Origin: Leptospira bourretii
GTDB lineage: Bacteria > Spirochaetota > Leptospiria > Leptospirales > Leptospiraceae
Length of the DNA: 64,000 nucleotides
Direction of reading: 5' to 3'
Assembly (NCBI RefSeq): GCF_004770145.1
Contig: NZ_RQFW01000018.1
Span: 248,001 to 312,000 of the forward strand
Made by a program: the position numbers and the translations under genes. Shown here piece after piece: positions 54,928 through 63,707 of this stretch. A model generated the notes under the pieces. It was not told the DNA's origin, searched no databases, and saw only the letters and a list, made by a program, of their open reading frames with translations. The stretch's first letter is position 1; the number at the start of each line of letters is the position of its first letter.

Positions 54928-56331
54928 TTAATACGCAAGTGGGTTTCTTCTAATAATCCAACCCTGCTCTCCTGTAAGTTGATTTTGATTTGTCACTCCA
55001 TCGCTGGCCCAAAACATCATGTTATACCCGCTGGCATCTATGATTCCAGTTCCTAAACACTCCTGTGGGGCAATGATACCATCGTTGACTAGGAAACTTG
55101 CTCGGGCAGTGCCACAATACGGAGTTTCAATCAGCGGATCCCGAGTATAGTTTAACCCAGATGTGCTCGTAGAACCAGCACTTTCAGAAGTGTGAAAAAG
55201 TCCAAGAAAGTGACCCGCTTCATGCGCCATTGTATTCCCAACAAATGTTAGATCCGAATTTGAAAGCGAACTCCCTGCACTTCCAGATGTCCGGTGTGGT
55301 TCGATAAAAACTGTCATGGCCGATGCCTTGGTACCAGTAAAACCGGGAAGCCCAGGAATTCCTCCAGCTATTCCAAGAAGACCACCTTGCCCTGTTGCTT
55401 CACTAGCAATATAAATATTCAAGGCCTTGGGATCCTGTAAAGAAGCAGTAGTTGTATACAGGCGAAGAAGCCCACCAGTTAAAGATGTGTCCTCTGAAGA
55501 AACATCTGAAATCTCATTAAATTCTGGATCCGATGAGGTCTTTAACGAAAAAACAAGTGTAACATTGACAGTGTTTTGCGCATAGAGCATTTTGAAACGG
55601 TCAAGTGCTGGCTTAATTGCTTCTAAAGTTTTCGTTTGATACGAATTATTCAGAAAGATAACATTTACATTTATTTTTTTTGTCGTGGACCAAGTTTTAG
55701 AAAGTCCATTGGTAGAGCTGGAGAGATTCTCTGTTGAAAAAAATCTTTCATCATCTGTAGCTGGTTTACAACCGATTGTTTGTTTAAACTGAAAACTTGT
55801 GCCAACTGGACCATTCAAATCTAAAAACCAATTACTTGCTGTTGCAATACTAACATAAGGTGCACCACCAGCAAGGTAGTGAAATGAATTTGATCCATAG
55901 CCAATCATTGATGTCGCATGTTGACCTGCTAAAATTCCCTCTCTATTACTGAAATTAGTCCCCGAAAAATTATAAAAGTAATAATGCACAGGTCGAAAAT
56001 CTGCACCAGTAAAACTATGACTTTGTTCTATATAGAAGATGGCACTAGGATTAGAGGGGCCGGCAGAAAATGACTGTGGACTCGAATAATAGAGTGATTT
56101 TCCCGCTCCATAATAATCTGCAACGGGACCATTGTTAGCTGCGATTGTTTTTTGCGTAGTGAGCATACAAGGCCCGGAAGCTGAATCTGCTGATCCGGCT
56201 GCTATACCAGCAGCACCAAGAAGCATCAATAGTGCTGACGAATCGCCACCACCACCACCTCCGCAAGAGATTAGAAAACTTAAAAACATAGAAACAAAAG
56301 AAAGTTTCAAGTTCGACATTGGAATTCCCAT
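54928..56331 (-). CDS. Metzincin metalloprotease lipoprotein
   Basis: A 467-residue exported lipoprotein with Cys near residue 23 followed by six Gly (LISC then GGGGGG). The zinc site HEAGHFLGLFH is near residue 364 and a Met-turn (YNMMFW) is near 435, as in metzincin families such as pappalysin-like M43 or astacin-like proteases. Target unknown; a cell-surface or periplasmic protease is expected. GTG 56349 and ATG 56319 are other possible starts. Its upstream region carries the 50-bp element shared with another lipoprotein gene. Confidence 0.85.
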   Translation of the reverse strand: MGIPMSNLKLSFVSMFLSFLISCGGGGGGDSSALLMLLGAAGIAAGSADSASGPCMLTTQKTIAANNGPVADYYGAGKSLYYSSPQSFSAGPSNPSAIFYIEQSHSFTGADFRPVHYYFYNFSGTNFSNREGILAGQHATSMIGYGSNSFHYLAGGAPYVSIATASNWFLDLNGPVGTSFQFKQTIGCKPATDDERFFSTENLSSSTNGLSKTWSTTKKINVNVIFLNNSYQTKTLEAIKPALDRFKMLYAQNTVNVTLVFSLKTSSDPEFNEISDVSSEDTSLTGGLLRLYTTTASLQDPKALNIYIASEATGQGGLLGIAGGIPGLPGFTGTKASAMTVFIEPHRTSGSAGSSLSNSDLTFVGNTMAHEAGHFLGLFHTSESAGSTSTSGLNYTRDPLIETPYCGTARASFLVNDGIIAPQECLGTGIIDASGYNMMFWASDGVTNQNQLTGEQGWIIRRNPLAY

Positions 56332-56451
56332 AAATTTACTTCTTAACACGATTCTGGTATAGTCACCATAGGTTATGGTGGATAATTAAAAAGACTGTAT
56401 TATTGGCTTTTCATTCAATCGATATTCTGTCTTGTGAATCAAAAAAGACAG

Positions 56452-56501
56452 AAATACCGTTAAAAACGTTGTAAAACATGCAAAAAAACGTTTTGAACGT
56501 T
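56452..56501. promoter_or_regulatory. 50-bp shared upstream element, copy 2
   Basis: Aligns to 40077-40126 with 38 of 50 bases identical and no gap. The conserved blocks are the 19-mer AAATACCGTTAAAAACGTT, TAAAA, AAAAAC and TGAACGTT. It lies about 121 bp upstream of the metzincin lipoprotein start and 8 bp after the DUF2461 stop. Confidence 0.6.
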
Positions 56502-56508
56502 TTCAGGA

Positions 56509-57177
56509 CTATTTTCGGTCCATCGCCTTTTCTAAAAATTGGTTTAATGGATAAATGTTACGATAGGATTTTAAAGTTTCGCTTAAAAATTGATCGGAAG
56601 TTAATTCAGAATTTTTTATTTTTTTAGCAACAGCAAAGCCTTTGTATTTTAAGAGCTCAATCAGAGGATGATCTTTTGCAAATCCTTTGGGAGCTGTCTT
56701 TAATTTTTCTGCATAAAACTCCGTTCCAAAATCTTTAACAAATTTGCGATCATCTAAAATAGATTTTAACGTTTTTGTATCACTGATCATTCGTTCTCTT
56801 ATTTTATGTAACGATTTTGGATCAGGTCCATAACAGCCACCACCAACTAACGAATGATCAGGTTCTATGTGCAGGTAATAACCGGTGCCATCAATTTTCT
56901 GATTCCCACCTCTCAAAAATATCCCAATATGAGTTTTATAAGGACTTTTGTCTTTTGAAAAACGAACATCTTTGTAGATACGAAAGATACATGATTTTGG
57001 ATCCACTCCTTGGACACTTTTGTCAAACTTTTCGATTCCAGCCAAAAGATATCCCGCCATTAATACCAATTCATTCTGAATGGCAACATAACGATCTTTG
57101 TTTTCAAGAAACCAATTTCTGTTGTTATTCAATTTTAACTCAGACAAAAAACTTAAAATACTTTTACTAATCTTCAC
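56509..57177 (-). CDS. DUF2461 protein
   Basis: A 222-residue protein of the DUF2461/TIGR02453 family. Family marks: FLSELKLNNNRNWFLENKDRY near residue 9, DVRFSKDKSPYKTHIGIFLRGG near 70 and GYYLHIEPDHSLVGGGCYGPDPKSL near 98. It is widespread and its function is unknown. Single gene. Confidence 0.88.
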   Translation of the reverse strand: MKISKSILSFLSELKLNNNRNWFLENKDRYVAIQNELVLMAGYLLAGIEKFDKSVQGVDPKSCIFRIYKDVRFSKDKSPYKTHIGIFLRGGNQKIDGTGYYLHIEPDHSLVGGGCYGPDPKSLHKIRERMISDTKTLKSILDDRKFVKDFGTEFYAEKLKTAPKGFAKDHPLIELLKYKGFAVAKKIKNSELTSDQFLSETLKSYRNIYPLNQFLEKAMDRK

Positions 57178-57432
57178 GCCAGATCAATTCCCTTATGATT
57201 GTTATAACATTGATTCTAGTCATTGCTCTAAAATTTCAAATAAAAGAACAATCAGATAAAAACAATAGTTTATCCCATTGAATTCAGAGGCCCCCGCTTC
57301 AACGAAAAAAGAATGGATGGCAGGTACATTCGCATTTGTAAAATGAAAAATGACAACCTATTTCGATAAATTCAAATAAAACTCTGGATTTTCTATCAAA
57401 CTCTGTTCCTTTATATTTCCGAGGTTATCAAA

Positions 57433-57819
57433 ATGAATTTTATTTTTTCCAATATCAAATGGATTATGATTGGTTCTGGTATCATTACCTGTTCCATGAT
57501 TCTTTCCGCATTACACCCGACACTCGGGCTCACGTTGACATTTGGTGACACATTGAATGGAGATTTAGCAAATATCATTGTTCGTAACTGGGGAGCCCTC
57601 ATTGCACTGACCGGTGGTATGTTGGTTTATGGTGCCTACAATGAACCAAACCGAAATTTAATTCTTGTGGTTTCCTCCATTAGCAAAAGTACATTTGTTT
57701 TGCTCAATTTGATTTATGGACAATCTTACTTTGCGAAGTCTGGTATTGCCCTTGTGTTTGATTCGGTCCTAGTGATTATTTTTGTTTCTTATCTTTGGGT
57801 TCAAAATTCGAAAAAGTAA
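57433..57819 (+). CDS. Small four-helix membrane protein
   Basis: A 128-residue protein with four hydrophobic segments (about 8-30, 48-66, 76-95 and 102-122). No conserved motif that I recognise. Single gene; its upstream region to 57178 holds no other gene. Confidence 0.7.
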   Translation: MNFIFSNIKWIMIGSGIITCSMILSALHPTLGLTLTFGDTLNGDLANIIVRNWGALIALTGGMLVYGAYNEPNRNLILVVSSISKSTFVLLNLIYGQSYFAKSGIALVFDSVLVIIFVSYLWVQNSKK

Positions 57820-58274
57820 AATAGAAACCTATTGATTTCCCTATCAGACTAAAAAAAACTTCGAATAGACGAATATTCTTACTAAAGAAATATCCGTTAG
57901 TCGTTCGTTAAAAACGAATAACGGTTTTCTAATATTTATTATTTTCAATAAATTAATGTTTTCATTCCTTCGACTAACATTCAAATAAGGACCAAATTTA
58001 AATATTATCCGCTATATGATAAAACAGTATGTAATTTGGCTCTGCATAATATTAAAAAATAAGGCTAAAGGAAATTTGGTAAATAATTGAGCAACTGGAT
58101 TCGCTACCCTCTAAAATTGTCGTAGCAAATCAAATTACAAACGTTAGTTTTTTCAGAAAAAATTAATTTATTTCCAAAAAAATGCCATCTCTGAATGGGA
58201 CGATTGTTATAAAAAGCACCATAAGGAAAATTAATTAAATCTGGGAGAAGCAACGCTTCCAGAAGGAGAACCAA
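57820..58274. other. A+T-rich intergenic region
   Basis: 455 bp without a gene. It contains TTCGTT-AAA-AACGAA (57904-57918), whose core CGTTAAAAACG also occurs in both copies of the 50-bp element. AAGGAG for the next gene lies at its end. No RNA gene seen. Confidence 0.6.
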
Positions 58275-58850
58275 TTGTTAAAACGATCAACCAACAAAAT
58301 TAAGGTCAGTAAACTGTGTATATACACCATAATCCCAATGATGTTACTCGCATTGTTCCATTGCGGTGCAAATGACAAAAAAGAGAACTCGTCCGAGGAT
58401 TTTAATGCAATTCTATTGGGCTTTGCTATGGCAACAGATGAAAATTTACCAGAGCCAGCAATCAATACAGTAAATATTATCGTAGGAGAAACAAAGTATA
58501 CAAAGTCGCTTGGTGTTTGCCGTGGAAATTTGAACGTTAATGGGCAAGATGACATATCAATTGCTCCGAGTGATTTGTCCTTACCAAGTTTCTATTTACA
58601 TAAAGTAGATTTTACAACAAAGACAAATGTGACCCTAACGGCAATTGGATCTTCCTTTAATTTGAATATTGATATGCCAAGCGGTGGCGGTTATGATCCA
58701 GCCACTACCTGCGAAGCAAAAATAATTGAAAACAGCGCGACAACCTATGACATTCAGGCTAAAAAATGTTCTGTAGATAAAATCGCTGTGGCAGTAGACC
58801 CTCCAACGAATACTATTTCTTTTCGAGCTCGCTGTACAAAAGGACTCTAG
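58275..58850 (+). CDS. Lipoprotein, function unknown
   Basis: A 191-residue lipoprotein starting with TTG 58275, seven bases after AAGGAGAA. Lipobox ending at Cys30 (LLALFH-C). The mature part has five more Cys and a beta-rich look (INTVNIIVGETKYT; DMPSGGGYDPATTC). No family known to me. A strong hairpin terminator follows. Confidence 0.75.
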   Translation: MLKRSTNKIKVSKLCIYTIIPMMLLALFHCGANDKKENSSEDFNAILLGFAMATDENLPEPAINTVNIIVGETKYTKSLGVCRGNLNVNGQDDISIAPSDLSLPSFYLHKVDFTTKTNVTLTAIGSSFNLNIDMPSGGGYDPATTCEAKIIENSATTYDIQAKKCSVDKIAVAVDPPTNTISFRARCTKGL

Positions 58851-58862
58851 GAAGATAAACAT

Positions 58863-58900
58863 ACCAAACATCACGATACACTTGTGGTGTTTGGTCTTTA
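58863..58900 (+). terminator. Terminator after the lipoprotein gene
   Basis: A 12-bp stem (ACCAAACATCAC with its partner at 58884-58895, one T-G pair) and a 9-base loop, followed by CTTTAAAAT. It lies 12 bp after the stop at 58850. Confidence 0.75.
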
Positions 58901-58915
58901 AAATAAAACCAAATG

Positions 58916-58975
58916 TATTTCTGACTTAAGTCAGTAGCCTAGATCATTAAACAAAGCCAACTTAAGTCAGAAATA
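58916..58975. repeat. 16-bp inverted repeat between convergent genes
   Basis: TATTTCTGACTTAAGT (58916-58931) and its exact complement (58960-58975) are separated by 28 bases. The left arm runs into the 14-bp palindrome CTGACTTAAGTCAG. It lies between a plus-strand lipoprotein and the minus-strand GH1 gene. It may be a terminator for the GH1 unit, or a trace of a small mobile element. Confidence 0.6.
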
Positions 58976-58991
58976 TTTAGATCAAAAATTT

Positions 58992-60290
58992 TTATGGATT
59001 CATAGATACTTTTTTAGTTTTACAGATCTCCGCATAACGAAGACTACTTTTACGGATTTTCCGATTCATATTGTTATAATCCACTTCGACAAGGCCAAAC
59101 TTTGGTCCATACCCATCGTTCCATTCAAGATTGTCCAAAAATGACCAGTAATAATACCGTTCGACAGACACACCTTCATCTAACAACCGACGAATCTCTG
59201 CTAAATGGTCATAAATATACTTTTCTCTTTTTTCATCTTTCTCGTCGGGAATCCCATTCTCCGTAATATAGATGGGGAGTTTGTACTCATCCCAAATCCG
59301 ATGGCAAACTTTAGAAAGTCCTTCTGGATAAATCTCCCAACCCAAATCATTTTTACGAGAATCAGGACACTGAGGATCCACCAATGGTACTGCAAATAAA
59401 TTTCCTGGGTTGTAACTCGCTTTAAAAAGATGGCGTGAATAATAATTGATCCCAATAAAATCGCAAAATATACCTTTACCTTCTGGATGACCAAATCCAA
59501 TGGGGAAAGATAACTTTCCTTCCACAAAACCCTTTGTTTGGATTTCGTGAAAAAGATAATCGCTTAGGAAACAACCAAGACGTGCCAAAGGATGAGAAGT
59601 TAAAGGTGAAAAAACAGCCAGGTGATGCGCAAAACCAACCTTAGTTGGATTAGCAAAACCAGATTCCTTTCGAATTTTATGAATGAGTTGGTAAGACTTC
59701 AGGTGAGCAAGGATAAGCCGACGGGTTACTTTTAAATATGCGGGGATATCTCCGTAACTTCCTGGAGGATATTTTCCATCCACATAACTATCATTAGCAA
59801 AAACATTTGGTTCGTTGATTGTACACCACTCCGAAACAAGATCACCAAACTGCTTAACAGAAAATTCAACAAAGTTTAGGAATTCCTTCACCGCATCTTT
59901 TCCCAACCATCCTCCCTTTTTCTGAAACCATTCCGGGCAAGAAAAATGATGAAGAGTGACAAGAGGTTTGATACCCGCTTCCAAAAGGAGTCGAAACTCA
60001 TCACGATAATGGGCCACTGCCTCCATCGACCATTCCCCTTCGGAGGATTCGATCCGACTCCATTCAATACTCATTCGATAACATTCTTGATTGAGATTTG
60101 ATAAAAGTTTTACATCTTCCACATAACGGGCGTAATGATCTGCACCAGTAAAACTTGACTCTCCTTTCCCTACTTTGCCAGCCAATGACCAATGATACCA
60201 ATTGTTATGAATATCCCCACCTTCAATCTGTGTCGCTGCCGTTGCAGAACCCAATAAAAAATTTTCTGGAAGTTCAAAACTTTTAGACAT
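58992..60290 (-). CDS. Beta-glucosidase (GH1)
   Basis: A 432-residue family-1 glycosidase from ATG 60290, with AGGAGAAGG just upstream. The acid/base Glu is in CTINEPN near residue 158 and the nucleophile Glu in YITENG near 343. It hydrolyses beta-glucosides or related sugars in the cytoplasm, as no signal peptide is seen. A membrane-protein gene lies 44 bp upstream on the same strand. Confidence 0.93.
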   Translation of the reverse strand: MSKSFELPENFLLGSATAATQIEGGDIHNNWYHWSLAGKVGKGESSFTGADHYARYVEDVKLLSNLNQECYRMSIEWSRIESSEGEWSMEAVAHYRDEFRLLLEAGIKPLVTLHHFSCPEWFQKKGGWLGKDAVKEFLNFVEFSVKQFGDLVSEWCTINEPNVFANDSYVDGKYPPGSYGDIPAYLKVTRRLILAHLKSYQLIHKIRKESGFANPTKVGFAHHLAVFSPLTSHPLARLGCFLSDYLFHEIQTKGFVEGKLSFPIGFGHPEGKGIFCDFIGINYYSRHLFKASYNPGNLFAVPLVDPQCPDSRKNDLGWEIYPEGLSKVCHRIWDEYKLPIYITENGIPDEKDEKREKYIYDHLAEIRRLLDEGVSVERYYYWSFLDNLEWNDGYGPKFGLVEVDYNNMNRKIRKSSLRYAEICKTKKVSMNP

Positions 60291-60334
60291 TCCCTTCTCC
60301 TTCCCAACGTTTAGTTTCAAATCCATCATTCATT

Positions 60335-61147
60335 CTATATGTTTTTTACCATAGTCTCTTCCATTTTTGCCTGGAACAAAAGGAAACCTAAAGTAGCAAT
60401 GACTCCTCCAAAAAATATAAATAACTCTGGCCCAAATCCTTTTGTTTCCCAATTGGTTCCGGCAATGAACAAATAGATGACAGGAGCAATGTATTGGTTG
60501 ATAAACAAACCTGCAAAGGTCAATTGGTTGGCAAGCCCACCCTTTAAAAATTTCCAAAGAAACAAGTTTGGATTCGATAAAACCGTAGATACAGTTAGAG
60601 TTGCCATAAATACCATTTCGAGTGGCGAAATCCCTACTCGTGGATCCATCGACATACTTAGGTAAGTTGGATTTTGAAAGATATGACCGATCAAACTAAT
60701 GCCACCAGGAACAAGTGCTAGGTGAATCAAAATATCATCCAAAATCCAAATACTTTTTGGAGTTTTACGCAAATACAAAAGAATTTCATAAAAACTAAAG
60801 AACACAAGACCAATGGAAGTAAAAATAGAAGTCATCACCAAACTTGACTTAGGATTGATATGGACCGCCGGGGCCGATACCAACATCAAAATAGAAGAAA
60901 TATTCCCACCACCAACAATCATTAAAAAAGCAAGATTGGCTGTGAAAGGCCAAAGATGAAAATGTCTCGTGGAAAGCCGCAATCCGACAATCACAAGTAG
61001 CGAAATGGCTGTAAAAATTGACAATACAGGTCCATCGGTTCGGTAAAACAAAGGAAAACTTAAAATCCAAGCACCTAACACAACCAATGTCCCTATTAAA
61101 ATCGTTATATCAAGAATCTCGGCCCAGGCTGCAAAACGTTTTTCCAT
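60335..61147 (-). CDS. Eight-helix membrane protein
   Basis: A 270-residue protein with about eight membrane helices (about 14-34, 40-60, 68-85, 100-122, 135-160, 175-190, 210-232, 240-260). No named family recognised by me. AGGAG precedes the ATG. It is the first gene of a probable unit with the GH1 beta-glucosidase, so a sugar-related transport role is possible but unproven. Confidence 0.7.
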   Translation of the reverse strand: MEKRFAAWAEILDITILIGTLVVLGAWILSFPLFYRTDGPVLSIFTAISLLVIVGLRLSTRHFHLWPFTANLAFLMIVGGGNISSILMLVSAPAVHINPKSSLVMTSIFTSIGLVFFSFYEILLYLRKTPKSIWILDDILIHLALVPGGISLIGHIFQNPTYLSMSMDPRVGISPLEMVFMATLTVSTVLSNPNLFLWKFLKGGLANQLTFAGLFINQYIAPVIYLFIAGTNWETKGFGPELFIFFGGVIATLGFLLFQAKMEETMVKNI

Positions 61148-61301
61148 ACAGTTCTCCTACTCTTCTAAACTGCATAGATTGGTCTTGGTTTTTCTAGTTT
61201 TGCAATTCAAATTTTTATTAAAGAATCTTTTGCACAAAAGAAGGGAAAGATTTGTATTTCTTTCCTAACAATTCCATCGTTGAAAAACGTTTAGGTGGTC
61301 T

Positions 61302-61976
61302 ATGACAGCAAAGAAAAAGGTTCCGAAAACTCCTTCAAAAAAAACAATCCCTGCTCCCGTTCTCACTGAATCCGGAAGGATGGTAGCTTATAGCGATGCT
61401 ATTTTTTCTATCGCTCTCACTCTCATGGCTTTAGAAATCAAAATCCCCCATCCTGAAGAAATTGGTGGGAGCAGTTTACTCTTTGCTCTTTTGGAAAGAT
61501 GGCCAAGTTTTTTAAGTTTTTTTATTAGCTTTATGATCATCACTGTGGTCTGGACAAACCATCATACTATCTTTCGTCATGTAAAATATGTTGATCATAA
61601 CTTAATGATCTTAAATAACCTGCTTTTGTTAAACGTAATTTTTATCCCGTTTTGTTCTGAAATGCTCGGCGAATACATGTTACAAGATGATACAAACGCA
61701 AAATTTGCTGTCTTTCTTTATGGAGCCTGGATTGCCATCGGAGGGATCCCGTTCAACCTCGTTTGGAGGTATGGAGTCAAAAAGAAAGAACTACTAAGTC
61801 CCGAATCCGATCCAATCGAAATCCAAAAAATCACTTCGCATTTTATCAAGGGCCCTTATATATACGCCTTCGTCACCATATTATCTTTTTTGAATATATG
61901 GCTTAGTATCATTGGATTCGGAATTCTCATTTTATTTTTTCTAGTTCCTACGGCTTGGTTACTTCGAAAGAAATAG
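61302..61976 (+). CDS. TMEM175-family potassium channel
   Basis: A 224-residue protein of the TMEM175 (DUF1211) family. The conserved helix 1 motif RMVAYSDAIFSIALTLMALEI is near residue 26 and VWTNHHTIFRHV near 84. Six membrane helices in all. Bacterial members are K+-permeable tetramers. The first 20 residues are a Lys/Pro/Thr tail. AGGTGG before the ATG. Confidence 0.88.
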   Translation: MTAKKKVPKTPSKKTIPAPVLTESGRMVAYSDAIFSIALTLMALEIKIPHPEEIGGSSLLFALLERWPSFLSFFISFMIITVVWTNHHTIFRHVKYVDHNLMILNNLLLLNVIFIPFCSEMLGEYMLQDDTNAKFAVFLYGAWIAIGGIPFNLVWRYGVKKKELLSPESDPIEIQKITSHFIKGPYIYAFVTILSFLNIWLSIIGFGILILFFLVPTAWLLRKK

Positions 61977-62251
61977 AAAGGTTTGTAAGTGGGCGTTCCC
62001 CATGGATTGGTGTTCGATATTCTTTAAGTTTCTCTTGCCAAGAAAGGCGATATAGTAAATACTGGTAATTGATTCATAACATTATCGCTGATTTAACCAC
62101 TAGAGTAGTCCCCCACTTTCTTGCATTCTGATCTCTTTCTTAAGTTTTCCCCTGCATTTTCGTTGAGTTTTTACCCGATCTCCCACAAGGGTTAGTTGTA
62201 TTTAAATTTTCAATTTTGATGAATCAAAAATAAAATTTTTGAGGACATCAC

Positions 62252-62515
62252 ATGTCAGTAAACATATACGTAGGTAACCTTTCTTATGAAATGACGGAAG
62301 GAAAGTTAAATGAACTTTTTTCCGCACACGGCGCAGTCACTTCTGCTAAAATCATTATGGACCAGTATTCTGGAAATTCTAAAGGTTTCGGTTTTATCGA
62401 AATGAAAGAACGTAACGATGCTGATAAAGCAATTAGCGATTTGAATGGAAAAAACATTCTAAACCGTGAGATGAAAGTAAACATCGCAAAACCTAAAACA
62501 AACAACTGGAACTAA
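62252..62515 (+). CDS. RNA-binding protein with one RRM
   Basis: An 87-residue single RRM. RNP2 (IYVGNL) is at about 5-10 and RNP1 (KGFGFIEM) near 44-51. Such glycine-poor RRM proteins in bacteria are often cold- or growth-regulated RNA chaperones. A long 275-bp upstream region and GAGG before the ATG suggest a regulated leader. A terminator follows. Confidence 0.93.
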   Translation: MSVNIYVGNLSYEMTEGKLNELFSAHGAVTSAKIIMDQYSGNSKGFGFIEMKERNDADKAISDLNGKNILNREMKVNIAKPKTNNWN

Positions 62516-62529
62516 GTTCCAAATAACTT

Positions 62530-62575
62530 TTTGATTTCAGTTTTTATGAAACAATTTCATAATGCTGAAATCAAA
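62530..62575 (+). terminator. Cruciform hairpin after the RRM gene
   Basis: An 11-bp outer stem (TTTGATTTCAG at 62530-62540 with its complement at 62565-62575) encloses a second, inner stem TATGAAA-CAA-TTTCATA. Nested stems of this kind are strong, though the T-run is short. Confidence 0.7.
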
Positions 62576-62840
62576 TCATAAACTTCCAATATCACAAACC
62601 TTTCGTATCACCGAATTTTCATCGGCTTTCCCATAAACACCAAAGTTTGTATCGCAAGCCAGAATCTTCAAATTTAAATGAAGGTAAATTTTCAAAAAAC
62701 CATTTGATTAGGTCAAAACGAAAAGAAGAACCACTCTCATTCTTAAAATTGCTATTGTGCTAGTAAATACCAGTAAAACACTCTGATTATATCGGATCAT
62801 TTTGCAACAATGCATAGCCAGCTCCGAACGGAGAATCACC
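62576..62840. other. Intergenic region before the flavoprotein gene
   Basis: About 265 bp with no credible gene or RNA. It ends with CGGAGAATC, the ribosome-binding site for ATG 62841. Confidence 0.6.
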
Positions 62841-63566
62841 ATGTCGGAATCAAATTCATTTTTCAAACGTAGTATCAAGTCAGTCTTTAGTATTTTTCTC
62901 ACACAGACCAAAGTTTCCAAAATGGAACGGTTCTCAGAAGATTTCGTTCTCATCGAAATGACGGGAACAAAGTTAAAAGAAGCAAAATGGATCCCAGGAA
63001 GTAAGGTGCAAGTCGATGTGGGAAATCTTACCTACCGCACTTACACTCCCATCAGCGTGGACAAAAATGAAGGCAAACTCTCATTCCTCGCTTACCAGCG
63101 AAATGATGGCCCTGCCTCCACTTGGATCCAATCCTTAAAAGTAGGTGATCCTTGCGAAGTATTCGGTCCCCGTGAGTCTTTGGATTTTTCGAATCTTACA
63201 GAAGACGCAATCCTCTTCGGCGATGAGACTTCCTTTGGTATCGCAAAGGTTCTACAAAACAAAGTAGGAAAAAAATCTCATTTGTTCCTCGAATTGACTT
63301 CACCAGAAGTAGAAAAGAAAGCTCTTGATCCATTAGGAGTAACAGGGCAGCGATTGGTGGAACGATCCCTTGATGGATCCCATCTCCAAACAATAGCCAA
63401 GGAAATGTTTGATCTGATTTCAAAAATTCCCGACGCAAAAATCTTTCTAACTGGAAGGGCCAGTTCCATCCAACAAGTCAGAGCCTATTTGAAGAACTCA
63501 GGAATTCCCACTAACAGACTAAAGGTCCGTGCCTACTGGGCGGATGGGAAAAAGGGTTTGGATTGA
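62841..63566 (+). CDS. Siderophore-interacting FAD-binding protein
   Basis: A 241-residue protein of the FAD-binding SIP family. FAD motif RTYTPISVD near residue 65, FGPRESLDF near 107 and a NAD(P)-like region DETSFGIAKVLQ near 121. Such proteins reduce ferric siderophores in the cytoplasm. ATG 62841 is chosen because GGAGA lies upstream and the earlier reading begins in non-coding DNA. It could serve the uptake system at the left of the window, but is 57 kb away. Confidence 0.88.
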   Translation: MSESNSFFKRSIKSVFSIFLTQTKVSKMERFSEDFVLIEMTGTKLKEAKWIPGSKVQVDVGNLTYRTYTPISVDKNEGKLSFLAYQRNDGPASTWIQSLKVGDPCEVFGPRESLDFSNLTEDAILFGDETSFGIAKVLQNKVGKKSHLFLELTSPEVEKKALDPLGVTGQRLVERSLDGSHLQTIAKEMFDLISKIPDAKIFLTGRASSIQQVRAYLKNSGIPTNRLKVRAYWADGKKGLD

Positions 63567-63707
63567 GGGGGGGATTTATTTTCCGCGCATAAAAATAAAC
63601 AACTGATCTAGCACCTGTGAACCTTAGCCCATCGTTTTTCCGTCAAATTTTCCTCTTGCGAATCAAAGAGATTCGATCTAAATTGTTCATTGTAGATACG
63701 AAAGAAA

